The notes: a model not told the origin generated them from the letters alone. A stretch of 7,922 bases of DNA from DASPPF01 sp032906705 (GCA_032906705.1 JAJTZC010000048.1:1-7922), one strand, 5' to 3'. Shown: positions 1 to 6,784, numbered from the stretch's first letter. Numbers and translations are program-made.

Positions 1-1488
1 GGAATTGTCGCAGCCAGGAAAAAGCGCGCCGAGACGGTGATTCTGCCTCTGCTCGACATCTTCCAGTCCATCCCTATCCTGGGGTTCTTCCCGTTCGTCA
101 TAGGGGGGATTTACGGTGTGCTTCACAATGGCGTAGGCGCCAACTTGGCCGTCATAGTCCTCATCTTCACGAGCATGTCATGGAACATCGCGTTCGGGGT
201 CTACGAGGCAGTCAAGGCGATTCCGCAGGACTATGCCGACCTTCTGAACATGTCGGAGGCAAGCGGTTGGCAAAGAACGAAGTCGCTCTACATCCCCGCT
301 TCGCTTAGCAGGATTGCCTACAACACCCAGACCTCGTGGGCGGTCGGACTCTTCTTCTTGGTGGCGAGCGAGATCATTGCCGTCGGTTCTACTCAGGTGC
401 CGGTTACCTACGGGATTGGCATCGGGGCCACGCAGTTCTTCAGCTCTGGAGACTACGCCGACTATGCCCTGATGATTGGGGGGCTGGTATCGGCCGTGAT
501 CATCTGGAGGTTCGTCTTCCTGAGAGAGTTCGCACTGTGGTCGGAGAAGTACAAGATGATGGAGGAACCGAGGGAGGTCCACCGCGACCCAATCATGAAA
601 ATCTACTCATGGGTAAACCAACGGAGCATCTCCAAGCTCTTCCTTCTGACCCAGGGAAGAGGAGTCGACCAGTTCACATCCGCCATCTCGAGGTTCAGGA
701 GGGGAATCAAGTACTCAGTATTGATCTTCCTTGGGCTCTTCCTCCTGCTGGCGATTGGTAGCATCGCTGGCTCCGGGACCCAAGGCCTCGGACAGCTGCC
801 GTCGCTTTCCACAATCGCCTCCACGGAGGTATCGGTGCTCTACGCACTCGGTGCTTCTTTCGTCAGGGTGTGGTATGTCACCGCGATATGCGTCGCGATA
901 GGGCTCCCGCTGGGAATCGTTATCTCGCTGAACTTCAAGTTATACGATACCGTGTCGCCGGTCCTCGAAGTGATATCATCCATCCCGGCCCCAATCCTCC
1001 TGCCAGCGATTGTACTGATCCCAGTCTTCGGCCACTTGGATGAGGCGGTGGCGGCTCTCATCATCATGCTCTCAATAGTCTGGTACATCATCTTCAACGT
1101 GATGGCTGGTGTGCGCACGCTCCCAGCCGACCTCAAGTCTCTCCCTAGTGTCTTCCACGTCGGTGGGTGGTCGGCATGGAGGAATGTCTTCATCCCCGGC
1201 GCTCTGACGGGACTGGTCACTGGGTCGATAACAGCTGTGGGGGGCGCCTGGAATGCGCTCATTATCGCGGAGTACTTCACAACCACTAACCCGGACGGCT
1301 CGACTACCCTACTGACGCAGGTTGGGGCGGGCATAGGGAAGACCATCACCATCGCAACCGGCCAGGGAGACTACCTGACCCTGACCCTGGCGGTCCTCTC
1401 CATGACGGCGCTAATCGTTGCATTCAACCTGACCGTATGGAGGAGGGTCTACCACCGTGCGACGAAGCGTTATGCGTATAACCGCTAA
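1..1488 (+). CDS. Fused two-domain ABC transporter permease, anion (nitrate/sulfonate/taurine) class, 5' partial
   Basis: This is the membrane component of an ABC importer and carries two permease domains in one chain. The frame is open to the window's first base. The GTG at 37 is not the true start, because the residues before it continue the conserved permease pattern (R-K-K-R-A-E-T, then P-L-L-D-I-F-Q-S-I-P). In the 495-residue fragment, the first EAA-type cytoplasmic loop lies near residues 85-102 (SEASGWQRTKSLYIPAS) and the second near 383-402 (GGWSAWRNVFIPGAL). PLLDIFQSIP near residue 16 is echoed by PVLEVISSIP near residue 320, which shows the internal duplication. About ten hydrophobic segments are visible, with a charged linker around residues 173-232 between the halves. 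The architecture matches what I recall as the duplicated-permease anion transport family (COG4986). The ATPase gene follows after 18 bases. The substrate cannot be read from the sequence, and no binding protein is in view. Confidence 0.9.
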   Translation, partial: GIVAARKKRAETVILPLLDIFQSIPILGFFPFVIGGIYGVLHNGVGANLAVIVLIFTSMSWNIAFGVYEAVKAIPQDYADLLNMSEASGWQRTKSLYIPASLSRIAYNTQTSWAVGLFFLVASEIIAVGSTQVPVTYGIGIGATQFFSSGDYADYALMIGGLVSAVIIWRFVFLREFALWSEKYKMMEEPREVHRDPIMKIYSWVNQRSISKLFLLTQGRGVDQFTSAISRFRRGIKYSVLIFLGLFLLLAIGSIAGSGTQGLGQLPSLSTIASTEVSVLYALGASFVRVWYVTAICVAIGLPLGIVISLNFKLYDTVSPVLEVISSIPAPILLPAIVLIPVFGHLDEAVAALIIMLSIVWYIIFNVMAGVRTLPADLKSLPSVFHVGGWSAWRNVFIPGALTGLVTGSITAVGGAWNALIIAEYFTTTNPDGSTTLLTQVGAGIGKTITIATGQGDYLTLTLAVLSMTALIVAFNLTVWRRVYHRATKRYAYNR

Positions 1489-1506
1489 CGAAGGCGGGGG
1501 CCGCTA

Positions 1507-2292
1507 ATGTCAGACGGTCTCGCCCAGCTTGCGGCTGGGAAGACTATCGTATCTGTCGCGCACGTTAGTCTGGACTACCGTAAGGAAGAAGAAACACTGC
1601 CAGTACTTGCCGACGTCTCGCTGACAGCTGAGAAGGACGAGCTAGTCGCCATTACCGGCCCTTCGGGCTGCGGCAAGTCCACTCTGATAAGAATCATAGG
1701 CGGACTCAGCAGGGCCACGTCGGGCATCGTCAAGGTCATGGACTCCGAAGTGACCGGGCCGCGCAACGACATCGCCCTTGTCTTCCAGAACTTCGTTCTC
1801 TTGCCCTGGAGGACCGCGCTGGAGAACGTGCAGTTCGGGTTGAGCTCCAGGCGCGACATGACTGACGGAGGGAAGAAGGAAAAGGCGGAGAAGGCGCTCG
1901 AAGATGCCGGCCTGATGGGGTTCGAACACGTGTACCCAGGGGAGCTCTCGGGAGGGATGAAGCAGCGGGTGGGCGTGGCGAGAGCCCTCGCGACCGACCC
2001 GCGTGTCCTCCTTATGGACGAGCCTTTCAGCTCACTTGACGACCTGACGGCCGAGCGGCTGCGAAAGGAGATCTACTCCCTTCTGATCAACCCATCGACG
2101 CCAGTTCAGAGCGTAGTCATGGTCAGCCACAACGTCGAGGAGATCATAGAGCTCGCTGACAAGGTCGTCGTGCTCTCTGCAAGGCCGGGACGGGTGGTCG
2201 GGGAGTTCAAGATCGACCTGCCGAGGCCGAGGAACAAGAAGTCGGGGGAGTTCTTCGCCTGGGTGGACAAGGTGTATTCGCTCCTATCATGA
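1507..2292 (+). CDS. ABC transporter ATP-binding protein, NitT/TauT (SsuB/TauB-like) type
   Basis: This 261-residue cytoplasmic ATPase should power the adjacent fused permease. All nucleotide-binding motifs are intact: Walker A GPSGCGKST at 51-59, Q-loop glutamine at 94 followed by the LLPW typical of nitrate/sulfonate/taurine ATPases, signature LSGGMKQR at 147-154, Walker B LLMDEP at 168-173, D-loop SSLD at 175-178 and H-loop histidine at 208. Length is normal for a single-domain ATPase. It lacks the C-terminal AAA-associated extension found in some bacterial relatives, and that domain appears instead as the next gene. The ATG at 1507 sits 18 bases after the permease stop. It is preceded by a purine-rich AAGGCGGGGG stretch that may serve as a weak ribosome site, so co-transcription with the permease is likely. 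The assignment to family is firm; the substrate (nitrate, sulfonate, taurine, bicarbonate, thiamine precursor or other) is undetermined. Confidence 0.95.
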   Translation: MSDGLAQLAAGKTIVSVAHVSLDYRKEEETLPVLADVSLTAEKDELVAITGPSGCGKSTLIRIIGGLSRATSGIVKVMDSEVTGPRNDIALVFQNFVLLPWRTALENVQFGLSSRRDMTDGGKKEKAEKALEDAGLMGFEHVYPGELSGGMKQRVGVARALATDPRVLLMDEPFSSLDDLTAERLRKEIYSLLINPSTPVQSVVMVSHNVEEIIELADKVVVLSARPGRVVGEFKIDLPRPRNKKSGEFFAWVDKVYSLLS

Positions 2293-2307
2293 GTCACTTG
2301 ATTCCCC

Positions 2308-2313
2308 TTAAAT
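2308..2313 (+). promoter_or_regulatory. Candidate TATA box for the AAA-associated domain gene
   Basis: The 52-base gap between the ATPase stop and the next ATG holds CTTAAATC, the only A/T-rich hexamer there. It lies 32-37 bases before the ATG at 2345. With the usual archaeal TATA-to-start distance of about 25-27 bases, transcription would begin a few bases upstream of the ATG, giving a very short leader. No Shine-Dalgarno motif is seen before this ATG, which fits. The gene could still be read through from the transporter operon. Confidence 0.45.
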
Positions 2314-2344
2314 CACCCCTGCGAGGGCTCGGGACGAATCCGCC

Positions 2345-2863
2345 ATGGTAGCTTCGCGCCCCGCTTCGACCCCGGCGTCACTAGTGCTTCCTGGCAATGT
2401 GAGGCCCGGACAGGTGATAAGCTTGGTCGAGGTGACTGGAGGCATGGGGCCGAGGCTCGACGTCCCGCGCCTGGCAGATGAGTTGGGGGCAGATGTCGCA
2501 GTGCTCTTCCCCATCATCTCTGCAGCGGAGATGTTGGGCTTGGTCAAACTCGAGAAAGGGGACATCTGCCTCACGGAGGATGGGCTGAGATTTCAGAAGA
2601 CCTCAAAGAACAAGGTGAGGACCCTCCGAGACAGGCTTGCCCTGATCGAGCCGTTCAAGACGGCGGTCGAGCTCGCATCCAAGAAGCGGGCGGTTACTGC
2701 CAGGGAAGTCGCGGATGCCCTCATGAAGCGGGGGATCAAATGGCACTACCAACCTGAGGTCAACGAGTCGACCATCAACGAGTTCCTCATACATTGGTCC
2801 ATCTACGCAGGACTCCTCAGCTACGGAAAGACGGGCCAGTTCCACAAGGCAAAGCCGACCTAG
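2345..2863 (+). CDS. Stand-alone AAA-associated C-terminal domain protein, ABC transporter accessory
   Basis: This 172-residue soluble protein resembles the AAA-associated C-terminal domain (Pfam AAA_assoc_C, recalled from pattern). Visible matches are the opening VRPGQVISLVEVTGG near 19-33, a leucine/alanine-rich helix R-L-A-D-E-L near 42, FPIISAAEMLGLV near 55-67, GDICLTEDG near 72-80, a basic helix around 84-98 and a closing IHWSIYAGLLSYGKTGQF near 148-165. In many bacterial nitrate/sulfonate transporters this domain is fused to the ATPase C-terminus. Here it is a separate gene directly after the ATPase, so a regulatory or substrate-sensing role in that transporter is likely by inference. 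The fold looks winged-helix-like, so DNA binding is an alternative. The start is the ATG at 2345, with a TATA-like element upstream. The stop codon overlaps the stop of the convergent amidohydrolase gene. Confidence 0.78.
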   Translation: MVASRPASTPASLVLPGNVRPGQVISLVEVTGGMGPRLDVPRLADELGADVAVLFPIISAAEMLGLVKLEKGDICLTEDGLRFQKTSKNKVRTLRDRLALIEPFKTAVELASKKRAVTAREVADALMKRGIKWHYQPEVNESTINEFLIHWSIYAGLLSYGKTGQFHKAKPT

Positions 2864-4386
2864 GCTGCATAGGAATGGGCCAATCTCCCTCCGACGATCG
2901 TCGCGAGGACCGCCACCTTTCTGAGAAGCGCAGGATGCATGTCCCGGATGTCAGAGTCGAGCAGGGTTAGGTCGGCCGTGATGCCTGCCGAGACCCGGGC
3001 CACGGCCTTGTCGTGTCCGTTTGAAGCCCCGTTCGTAGTATACATTGCGACGGCCTGTTGAGTGTCCAGGACTTCCCGCGCTCCGTACCCAGCTCGGACC
3101 ATGGCGGCCCACATGCCGATGAGAGGGTTGAGGGTCTCCACGGGCGCGTCTGAGCCCGCGGATGTTAGAATCCCGTCCTTCATTAGCGACCTCAGTGGGT
3201 ACAGATCCTCTGTTCGATCCTCCCCCAGCCTCTGTCGGGCCCAGGTGTCAGAGACTATGAAGCTCGGTTGAACGGCCACGCGTATGTCGTGCTTCTTGAC
3301 CTTGGAACGGAGTTCTTTCGGAAGCAGGCTGGCGTGCTCGATCCTGTGTCTTCTAGGGTTGCCTCTCCCTGTCAGCGGAGCAAGGGCTGCAATCGTCTGC
3401 TCGACCGCCCTGTCCCCAATCGCGTGGACAATGACCTGGTAGCCCTTCGAATCCGCGTCGTTCGCGAGAGTGGTCAGCTCTTCGTCTGTGTATCTGAGTA
3501 GACCGCTATTAGCCGGGTCGTCGCTGTATGGTTCGCGAAGGGCCGCCGTTCGAGCCCCAAGGGAGCCGTCGGCGTAGAGCTTGATACCGTTGATCTTCGC
3601 TCCTTCACTGTTCAGCCTGCTCCCAAGCCGGCCAACGTAATCGACAGCATCGGGCGGAATGTACACCCTGTGCTTGAGAAGAAGGCGCCCCTCTCTTTGG
3701 AGCAGGGAAAGCGCCTCGAGCTCCTCCTTGAACTCGTCCTGAGACACGATCGTATGAAGGCTGGTCAAGCCGAGCTTCGAGGCATCGACCTCGACCGAAG
3801 AGATGTCGGCGATGCATGTGGCTGCGGACTTGCCGGGCAAGCGGGCGTACGCCCCAACAAGCGCCCGCTCCTTGACGATCCCGGTTAGGGTCCCGCTTGC
3901 GTCTCTCTCGTACTCTTCACTTACGTGCGCCTCCAGCCCCAGTGCTTCTATCGCCCGCGTGTTCACCAGCCCGATATGCCCGCAGACCCTCCCGAGGATC
4001 ACGGGATTCTGCGGGGTGATGTCGTCCAGGTCCCAACGATTGGGGAACCTCCGCTCGGAGAGAGCCTCTTGGTCCCATCCCATCCCAACCACCCAGTCAC
4101 CCGGGGCGCTCCTCTGAGCCTTTCCAGAGACTCGAAGCCTGAGAGCTGTGATGTTACCAGTTCCCCGCAAGTCGACGTTTCTTTTCAGCCAGCCGAGCTC
4201 GAAGGGATGGCAGTGGCTGTCGACAAGCCCAGGGAGCAGTGTCCCTCCAGCAGCGTCAAGCCTGACCGTGCCATCTGAGGCAGGCAACGTCTCGTCTTGA
4301 GAAACCCCCTCGACGAGGCCTTCCGACACCAGCACAGAACCCGAACCGTCGGGCCAGAATGAGCACCGCTCGATTAGGAGCTTCAC
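2860..4386 (-). CDS. YtcJ-type metal-dependent amidohydrolase (amidohydrolase family 3)
   Basis: This 508-residue protein belongs to the TIM-barrel amidohydrolases that hydrolyse C-N bonds such as amides, formamides or cyclic ureides. The N-terminal beta-sandwich part leads to PGLVDSHCHP at 52-61, whose H58 and H60 are the first metal ligands. GWDQEAL (103-109), CGHIGLVN (135-142), KLYADGSLGARTAAL (269-283), HAIGDRA (321-327), RIEHASL (348-354) and GSDAP (411-415) are the family blocks. They supply H321, H351 and D413 as further likely catalytic or metal residues. The site therefore looks intact. There is no signal peptide, so it should act in the cytoplasm. The start is GTG at 4386, inside a GTGA overlap with the cofC stop, which points to translational coupling. 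It is the last gene of the cof operon. The substrate is unknown, since YtcJ-like proteins are rarely characterised. A link to F420 or deazaflavin metabolism rests on context only. Confidence 0.88.
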   Translation of the reverse strand: MKLLIERCSFWPDGSGSVLVSEGLVEGVSQDETLPASDGTVRLDAAGGTLLPGLVDSHCHPFELGWLKRNVDLRGTGNITALRLRVSGKAQRSAPGDWVVGMGWDQEALSERRFPNRWDLDDITPQNPVILGRVCGHIGLVNTRAIEALGLEAHVSEEYERDASGTLTGIVKERALVGAYARLPGKSAATCIADISSVEVDASKLGLTSLHTIVSQDEFKEELEALSLLQREGRLLLKHRVYIPPDAVDYVGRLGSRLNSEGAKINGIKLYADGSLGARTAALREPYSDDPANSGLLRYTDEELTTLANDADSKGYQVIVHAIGDRAVEQTIAALAPLTGRGNPRRHRIEHASLLPKELRSKVKKHDIRVAVQPSFIVSDTWARQRLGEDRTEDLYPLRSLMKDGILTSAGSDAPVETLNPLIGMWAAMVRAGYGAREVLDTQQAVAMYTTNGASNGHDKAVARVSAGITADLTLLDSDIRDMHPALLRKVAVLATIVGGRLAHSYAA

Positions 4387-5015
4387 CTGCGAGAGGACCG
4401 CCTGATGAACCTAGTCGCCTCGGCGTTCAGTCCGAGGCTGACCATCTGTCCAACGTCATCTGGCGAATCAAGGTCAAACAGGATCCCCTGTCTGGTAAGC
4501 ACCCCGGTCGACAGGCCTCGGCTAGCAGCGCTGGCTAGATGGTTCCAGAAGCTGTTCTGGTCGAAGGAGAGTTGGGGAGGGCGTGCCCTCGTGAAGAATA
4601 GGAGGTTGGTGCCGTTGAAGGCCCTAGAAGGGGCGATCACGAACTCCTTGGCTTCTCCAAGCTCCAGCGCCGAATTCACATCTTCGGGAGAAAGGTGAGG
4701 AAGGTCAGAAGGAATTACGATAAGCCGCTCAAACTCGTGCGCTTCCCTTAGCCCGGCACGCACCGCGCTGTTCACGCCCGCATCCTTCTCCTCGGTTACG
4801 AAGCTTGCGCCCGACCTCCTCGCCATTTTTCCAGCTGAGGGGTCAGAAGAAACCACGAAGCAGCGCCTCTGGAGGCCAGCCTGCTTCACGGCTCGGAGAA
4901 CTCCGCGGAGCAGCAGACACGCCAGCTCCCTCCTGAGCGGCTCGTCCAGCATTGGCGCGAGCCGCGACTTGTGGTCCTGACCCTTGAAAGGTATGATGAT
5001 AGCGGGACCTTTCAA
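4383..5015 (-). CDS. cofC: 2-phospho-L-lactate guanylyltransferase (F420 biosynthesis)
   Basis: This 210-residue cytoplasmic nucleotidyltransferase activates 2-phospho-L-lactate (or, in some organisms, phosphoenolpyruvate or 3-phosphoglycerate) with GTP, giving the diphosphate substrate used by CofD. Family features seen are the N-terminal nucleotide-binding PFKGQDHKSRLAP at 9-21, GVNSAV at 80-85, the metal-site PSDLP at 102-106, NGTN at 134-137, a DQNSFWNHL block at 152-160 and the closing DLDSPDDV at 181-188. Length is typical. The start is a TTG at 5015 that overlaps the cofD stop as TTGA. The next in-frame ATG (residue 22) would remove the essential PFK..KSRL motif, so the rare start is well supported. 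Its neighbours cofD and cofE confirm the pathway. Which three-carbon phosphate it prefers cannot be told from sequence by eye. Confidence 0.9.
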   Translation of the reverse strand: MKGPAIIIPFKGQDHKSRLAPMLDEPLRRELACLLLRGVLRAVKQAGLQRRCFVVSSDPSAGKMARRSGASFVTEEKDAGVNSAVRAGLREAHEFERLIVIPSDLPHLSPEDVNSALELGEAKEFVIAPSRAFNGTNLLFFTRARPPQLSFDQNSFWNHLASAASRGLSTGVLTRQGILFDLDSPDDVGQMVSLGLNAEATRFIRRSSRR

Positions 5016-5926
5016 GCTCGGGTAAGCACCGTCGCAAGCCTTCTCTCCTCTCTTCCGCTCGCCATGAATGTGTCCGTAAGCGAGCAGCTCACACCCAACC
5101 GTTCGATCTCAGCCCTGAGGCCCCTGTCGCGCTTGTCGATGACCAGCTCGTCTATGAATCCGGAGTAGAGCGACGCGACCCCGAACGAGTCGGGCCGGAT
5201 TCCCAGCGCTTCCATCAACTTGCCAGCTGGTCCGCTGAACGGGGCACGTCCTGCCATCGGGGAGAGGGCAACCTTCCTCCCCTTGCATCTCGACAGAAGT
5301 TGCTTCATTCCGCGAACTGCAAGCATCGGCCCGATACTGCTGACCGGGTTGGCTGGACAGAGCACAACAATGTCGGCGTCGGAGACCGCCTTCCGGACCA
5401 GCGCTGTCGGACGCGCCTCTTCGGCCCCGACATACCGAACACTCTCGACCGCGGGCCTCCCCCTGTACCTGACCCAATACTCTTGAAGGTGCATCTCGCC
5501 CCGACGAGTGACCATATGCGTTTCCACGGGGGAATCGGTAACAGGAAGGATCTGCGGCTTCACTCCGAGTTGTGCGCAGAGCCTTTGCGTGATCTCCGTC
5601 AGCGAACGGCCCTCTCCGAGCAATTTCGTCCTCAGGATTGCGGTGGCAAGGTCCCTGTCACCCAGACCAAACCAGGTCTCCTGTCCCAGCCTCTTCAGCT
5701 GCCCGAGTACACTGAAACTGTCGCCCGCGATGCCCCAACCGCGCCCCGGGTCTGCAAGCCCGGCTAGAGAATACATCGCGACGTCGACGTCTGGGCAGAC
5801 GTAGAGGCCGTGGACCCAGTAGTTATCGCCCACGTTGGCGACGACGGTGAGTTGTGCCCTGAGTGCTGCGAGCCCTCTGAGAAGTTTTGCTGACCCTGTC
5901 CCACCAGCGAGCGCTACGACCCTCAT
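5012..5926 (-). CDS. cofD: 2-phospho-L-lactate transferase (F420 biosynthesis)
   Basis: CofD moves the phospholactyl-type group from the GDP-activated donor made by CofC onto the deazaflavin Fo, giving F420-0. The 304-residue length is normal. The start MRVVALAGGTGSAKLLRGL carries the diagnostic glycine-rich loop (residues 8-19). Further family blocks are NVGDN plus HGLYVCPDVDVAMYSLAG (31-56), GWGIAGDS (63-70), WFGLGDRDLAT (85-95), PANPVSSIGPML (191-202) and SPMAGRAPFSGPAGKLM (222-238). In the NxGDD pattern that I recall from methanogen proteins, the second aspartate is asparagine here (N35). This may be a lineage variant and need not mean loss of activity. The ATG at 5926 lies 4 bases after the cofE stop, and the gene's stop overlaps the cofC TTG start. 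It is cytoplasmic and forms one operon with cofE, cofC and the amidohydrolase. Confidence 0.95.
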   Translation of the reverse strand: MRVVALAGGTGSAKLLRGLAALRAQLTVVANVGDNYWVHGLYVCPDVDVAMYSLAGLADPGRGWGIAGDSFSVLGQLKRLGQETWFGLGDRDLATAILRTKLLGEGRSLTEITQRLCAQLGVKPQILPVTDSPVETHMVTRRGEMHLQEYWVRYRGRPAVESVRYVGAEEARPTALVRKAVSDADIVVLCPANPVSSIGPMLAVRGMKQLLSRCKGRKVALSPMAGRAPFSGPAGKLMEALGIRPDSFGVASLYSGFIDELVIDKRDRGLRAEIERLGVSCSLTDTFMASGREERRLATVLTRA

Positions 5927-5930
5927 CAGA

Positions 5931-6680
5931 TCACCTGAAGAGGTCCTTCTCCTTCTCGAGGATGAGCCCCTTGACGCCCCGCTCGCTGCGGACGTACTTG
6001 ACCCCCTTGACCACAGCGGCGGGGGTGTCGGAGACCTTCCCTATCACGAGTTCGGCGGCAGCCGCGATTTCGTCCACCACAGCAGGTTCGGTCACCTTGA
6101 GCGTGTAGCCGTACCTGTCCTCCTTCCCCCTGTACGACCAGAGCGGGTCGATGCCCGAGCAGCCTATCGCCACGTCCGTCTGGCCTTTCCTCCACGGCCT
6201 TCCGAATGTGTCGCTGACGATCACGGCCAGCTTCTTTCCGCTCCGCTTTTCCAGACCTTTCCTTATGGCCCTGGCGCTTTTGTCCGGGTCGACGGGTAGG
6301 AGGGCGACGTACCCGTCTCTCACGTTGGACTTGTCTACTCCTGAGTTTGCGCAGACAAAACCCTGCCGAGTCTCCGTGATTATCACGCCCTGCCCCACCC
6401 TGACGATGCGCGTGGACTCGCCGAGGACGACTTCAACCAGCCTCGCATCCTTTCCCTGCTCATTGGCGATCCTCGTGGCGAGCTCGCCGGGATTCACGTA
6501 GTCGAGGTTCACCAGCCGCCCCTCCGCCTTTGAGACGACCTTCTGCTTGACAACCAATACATCGTTGCTGGCAAGCCTGATGCCTGACTTCTTCAGGCCC
6601 GCGAGAATTAGGTCCGCAAGGTTCGCGCCTGGCTCCACTTCCGGGATGCCCCCGACAGGTATCACCTGGAGCTGGCCCAT
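5931..6680 (-). CDS. cofE: Coenzyme F420-0:L-glutamate ligase
   Basis: CofE adds one or more L-glutamates to F420-0 using GTP, completing the coenzyme in the cytoplasm. The 249-residue length matches single-domain archaeal CofE; it has no nitroreductase-like C-terminal domain as in mycobacterial FbiB. Conserved blocks are VVKQKVVSKAEG at 43-54, VLGESTRIVR at 85-94, ITETRQGFVCANSGVDKSNV at 101-120, LPVDPDKSARAIR at 128-140, VIVSDTFGRPWRKGQTDVAIG at 153-173 and DEIAAAAELVIGK at 203-215, which include the nucleotide and metal-binding segments of the family. The ATG at 6680 lies 26-31 bases from a TTTAAA element on its upstream side, so the message probably starts at or next to the ATG and is leaderless. 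It is the first gene of the minus-strand operon. The number of glutamates added cannot be predicted. Confidence 0.96.
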   Translation of the reverse strand: MGQLQVIPVGGIPEVEPGANLADLILAGLKKSGIRLASNDVLVVKQKVVSKAEGRLVNLDYVNPGELATRIANEQGKDARLVEVVLGESTRIVRVGQGVIITETRQGFVCANSGVDKSNVRDGYVALLPVDPDKSARAIRKGLEKRSGKKLAVIVSDTFGRPWRKGQTDVAIGCSGIDPLWSYRGKEDRYGYTLKVTEPAVVDEIAAAAELVIGKVSDTPAAVVKGVKYVRSERGVKGLILEKEKDLFR

Positions 6681-6705
6681 CCCCGCGGAGCCTAATGCAC
6701 GATTG

Positions 6706-6711
6706 TTTAAA
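6706..6711 (-). promoter_or_regulatory. TATA box of the cofE-cofD-cofC-amidohydrolase operon
   Basis: TTTAAA lies 26-31 bases upstream of the cofE ATG. On the minus strand it is preceded by GACGGG, where the archaeal BRE is expected. The spacing predicts transcription starting at or within a few bases of the ATG, so a leaderless message. No Shine-Dalgarno motif is present between this box and the start. Confidence 0.6.
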
Positions 6712-6714
6712 CCC

Positions 6715-6725
6715 GTCTCCGAGAC
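6715..6725. repeat. Short inverted repeat in the cofE/mrp divergent promoter region
   Basis: GTCTC and GAGAC form a perfect 5-base inverted repeat around one central C. It lies just upstream of the cofE TATA box, over its expected BRE, and between the two divergent promoters. That is where an operator could sit. It is short enough to arise by chance, and no regulator in the window points to it. Confidence 0.25.
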
Positions 6726-6751
6726 AGCGAGTCGGAAATTCCGGCCACATG

Positions 6752-6757
6752 TTTATA
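6752..6757 (+). promoter_or_regulatory. TATA box of the mrp gene
   Basis: TTTATA (in GTTTATACAC) lies 28-33 bases upstream of the mrp ATG at 6785, the standard archaeal distance for a start site at or just before the first codon. No Shine-Dalgarno motif is seen in the stretch between box and ATG, which supports a leaderless or near-leaderless message. Its partner TATA box for cofE is about 40 bases away on the other strand. Confidence 0.6.
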
Positions 6758-6784
6758 CACGGCTGAGAGTTCGTAGCAGTAGAA

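Noticed and set aside
37..39. GTG as the start of the permease gene
   Set aside because: The frame is open to base 1, and the residues before the GTG fit the conserved permease segment, so the gene begins upstream of the window.
840..1352. 170-codon minus-strand open frame inside the permease gene
   Set aside because: It is antisense to the second permease domain and is explained by G+C-rich codon composition. It lacks its own promoter or family motif.
2293..2344. Rho-independent-style terminator or regulatory RNA between the ATPase and the AAA-associated gene
   Set aside because: No stem-loop followed by a T run is visible. The gap is only 52 bases and is better explained by a short promoter.
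5300..5767. 155-codon plus-strand open frame opposite cofD
   Set aside because: It is a shadow of the clear cofD coding sequence, with a low-complexity proline/arginine-rich translation.
5835..6299. 154-codon plus-strand open frame spanning the cofD start and cofE
   Set aside because: It is antisense to two well-supported genes and spans their junction. The translation looks like a frame shadow.
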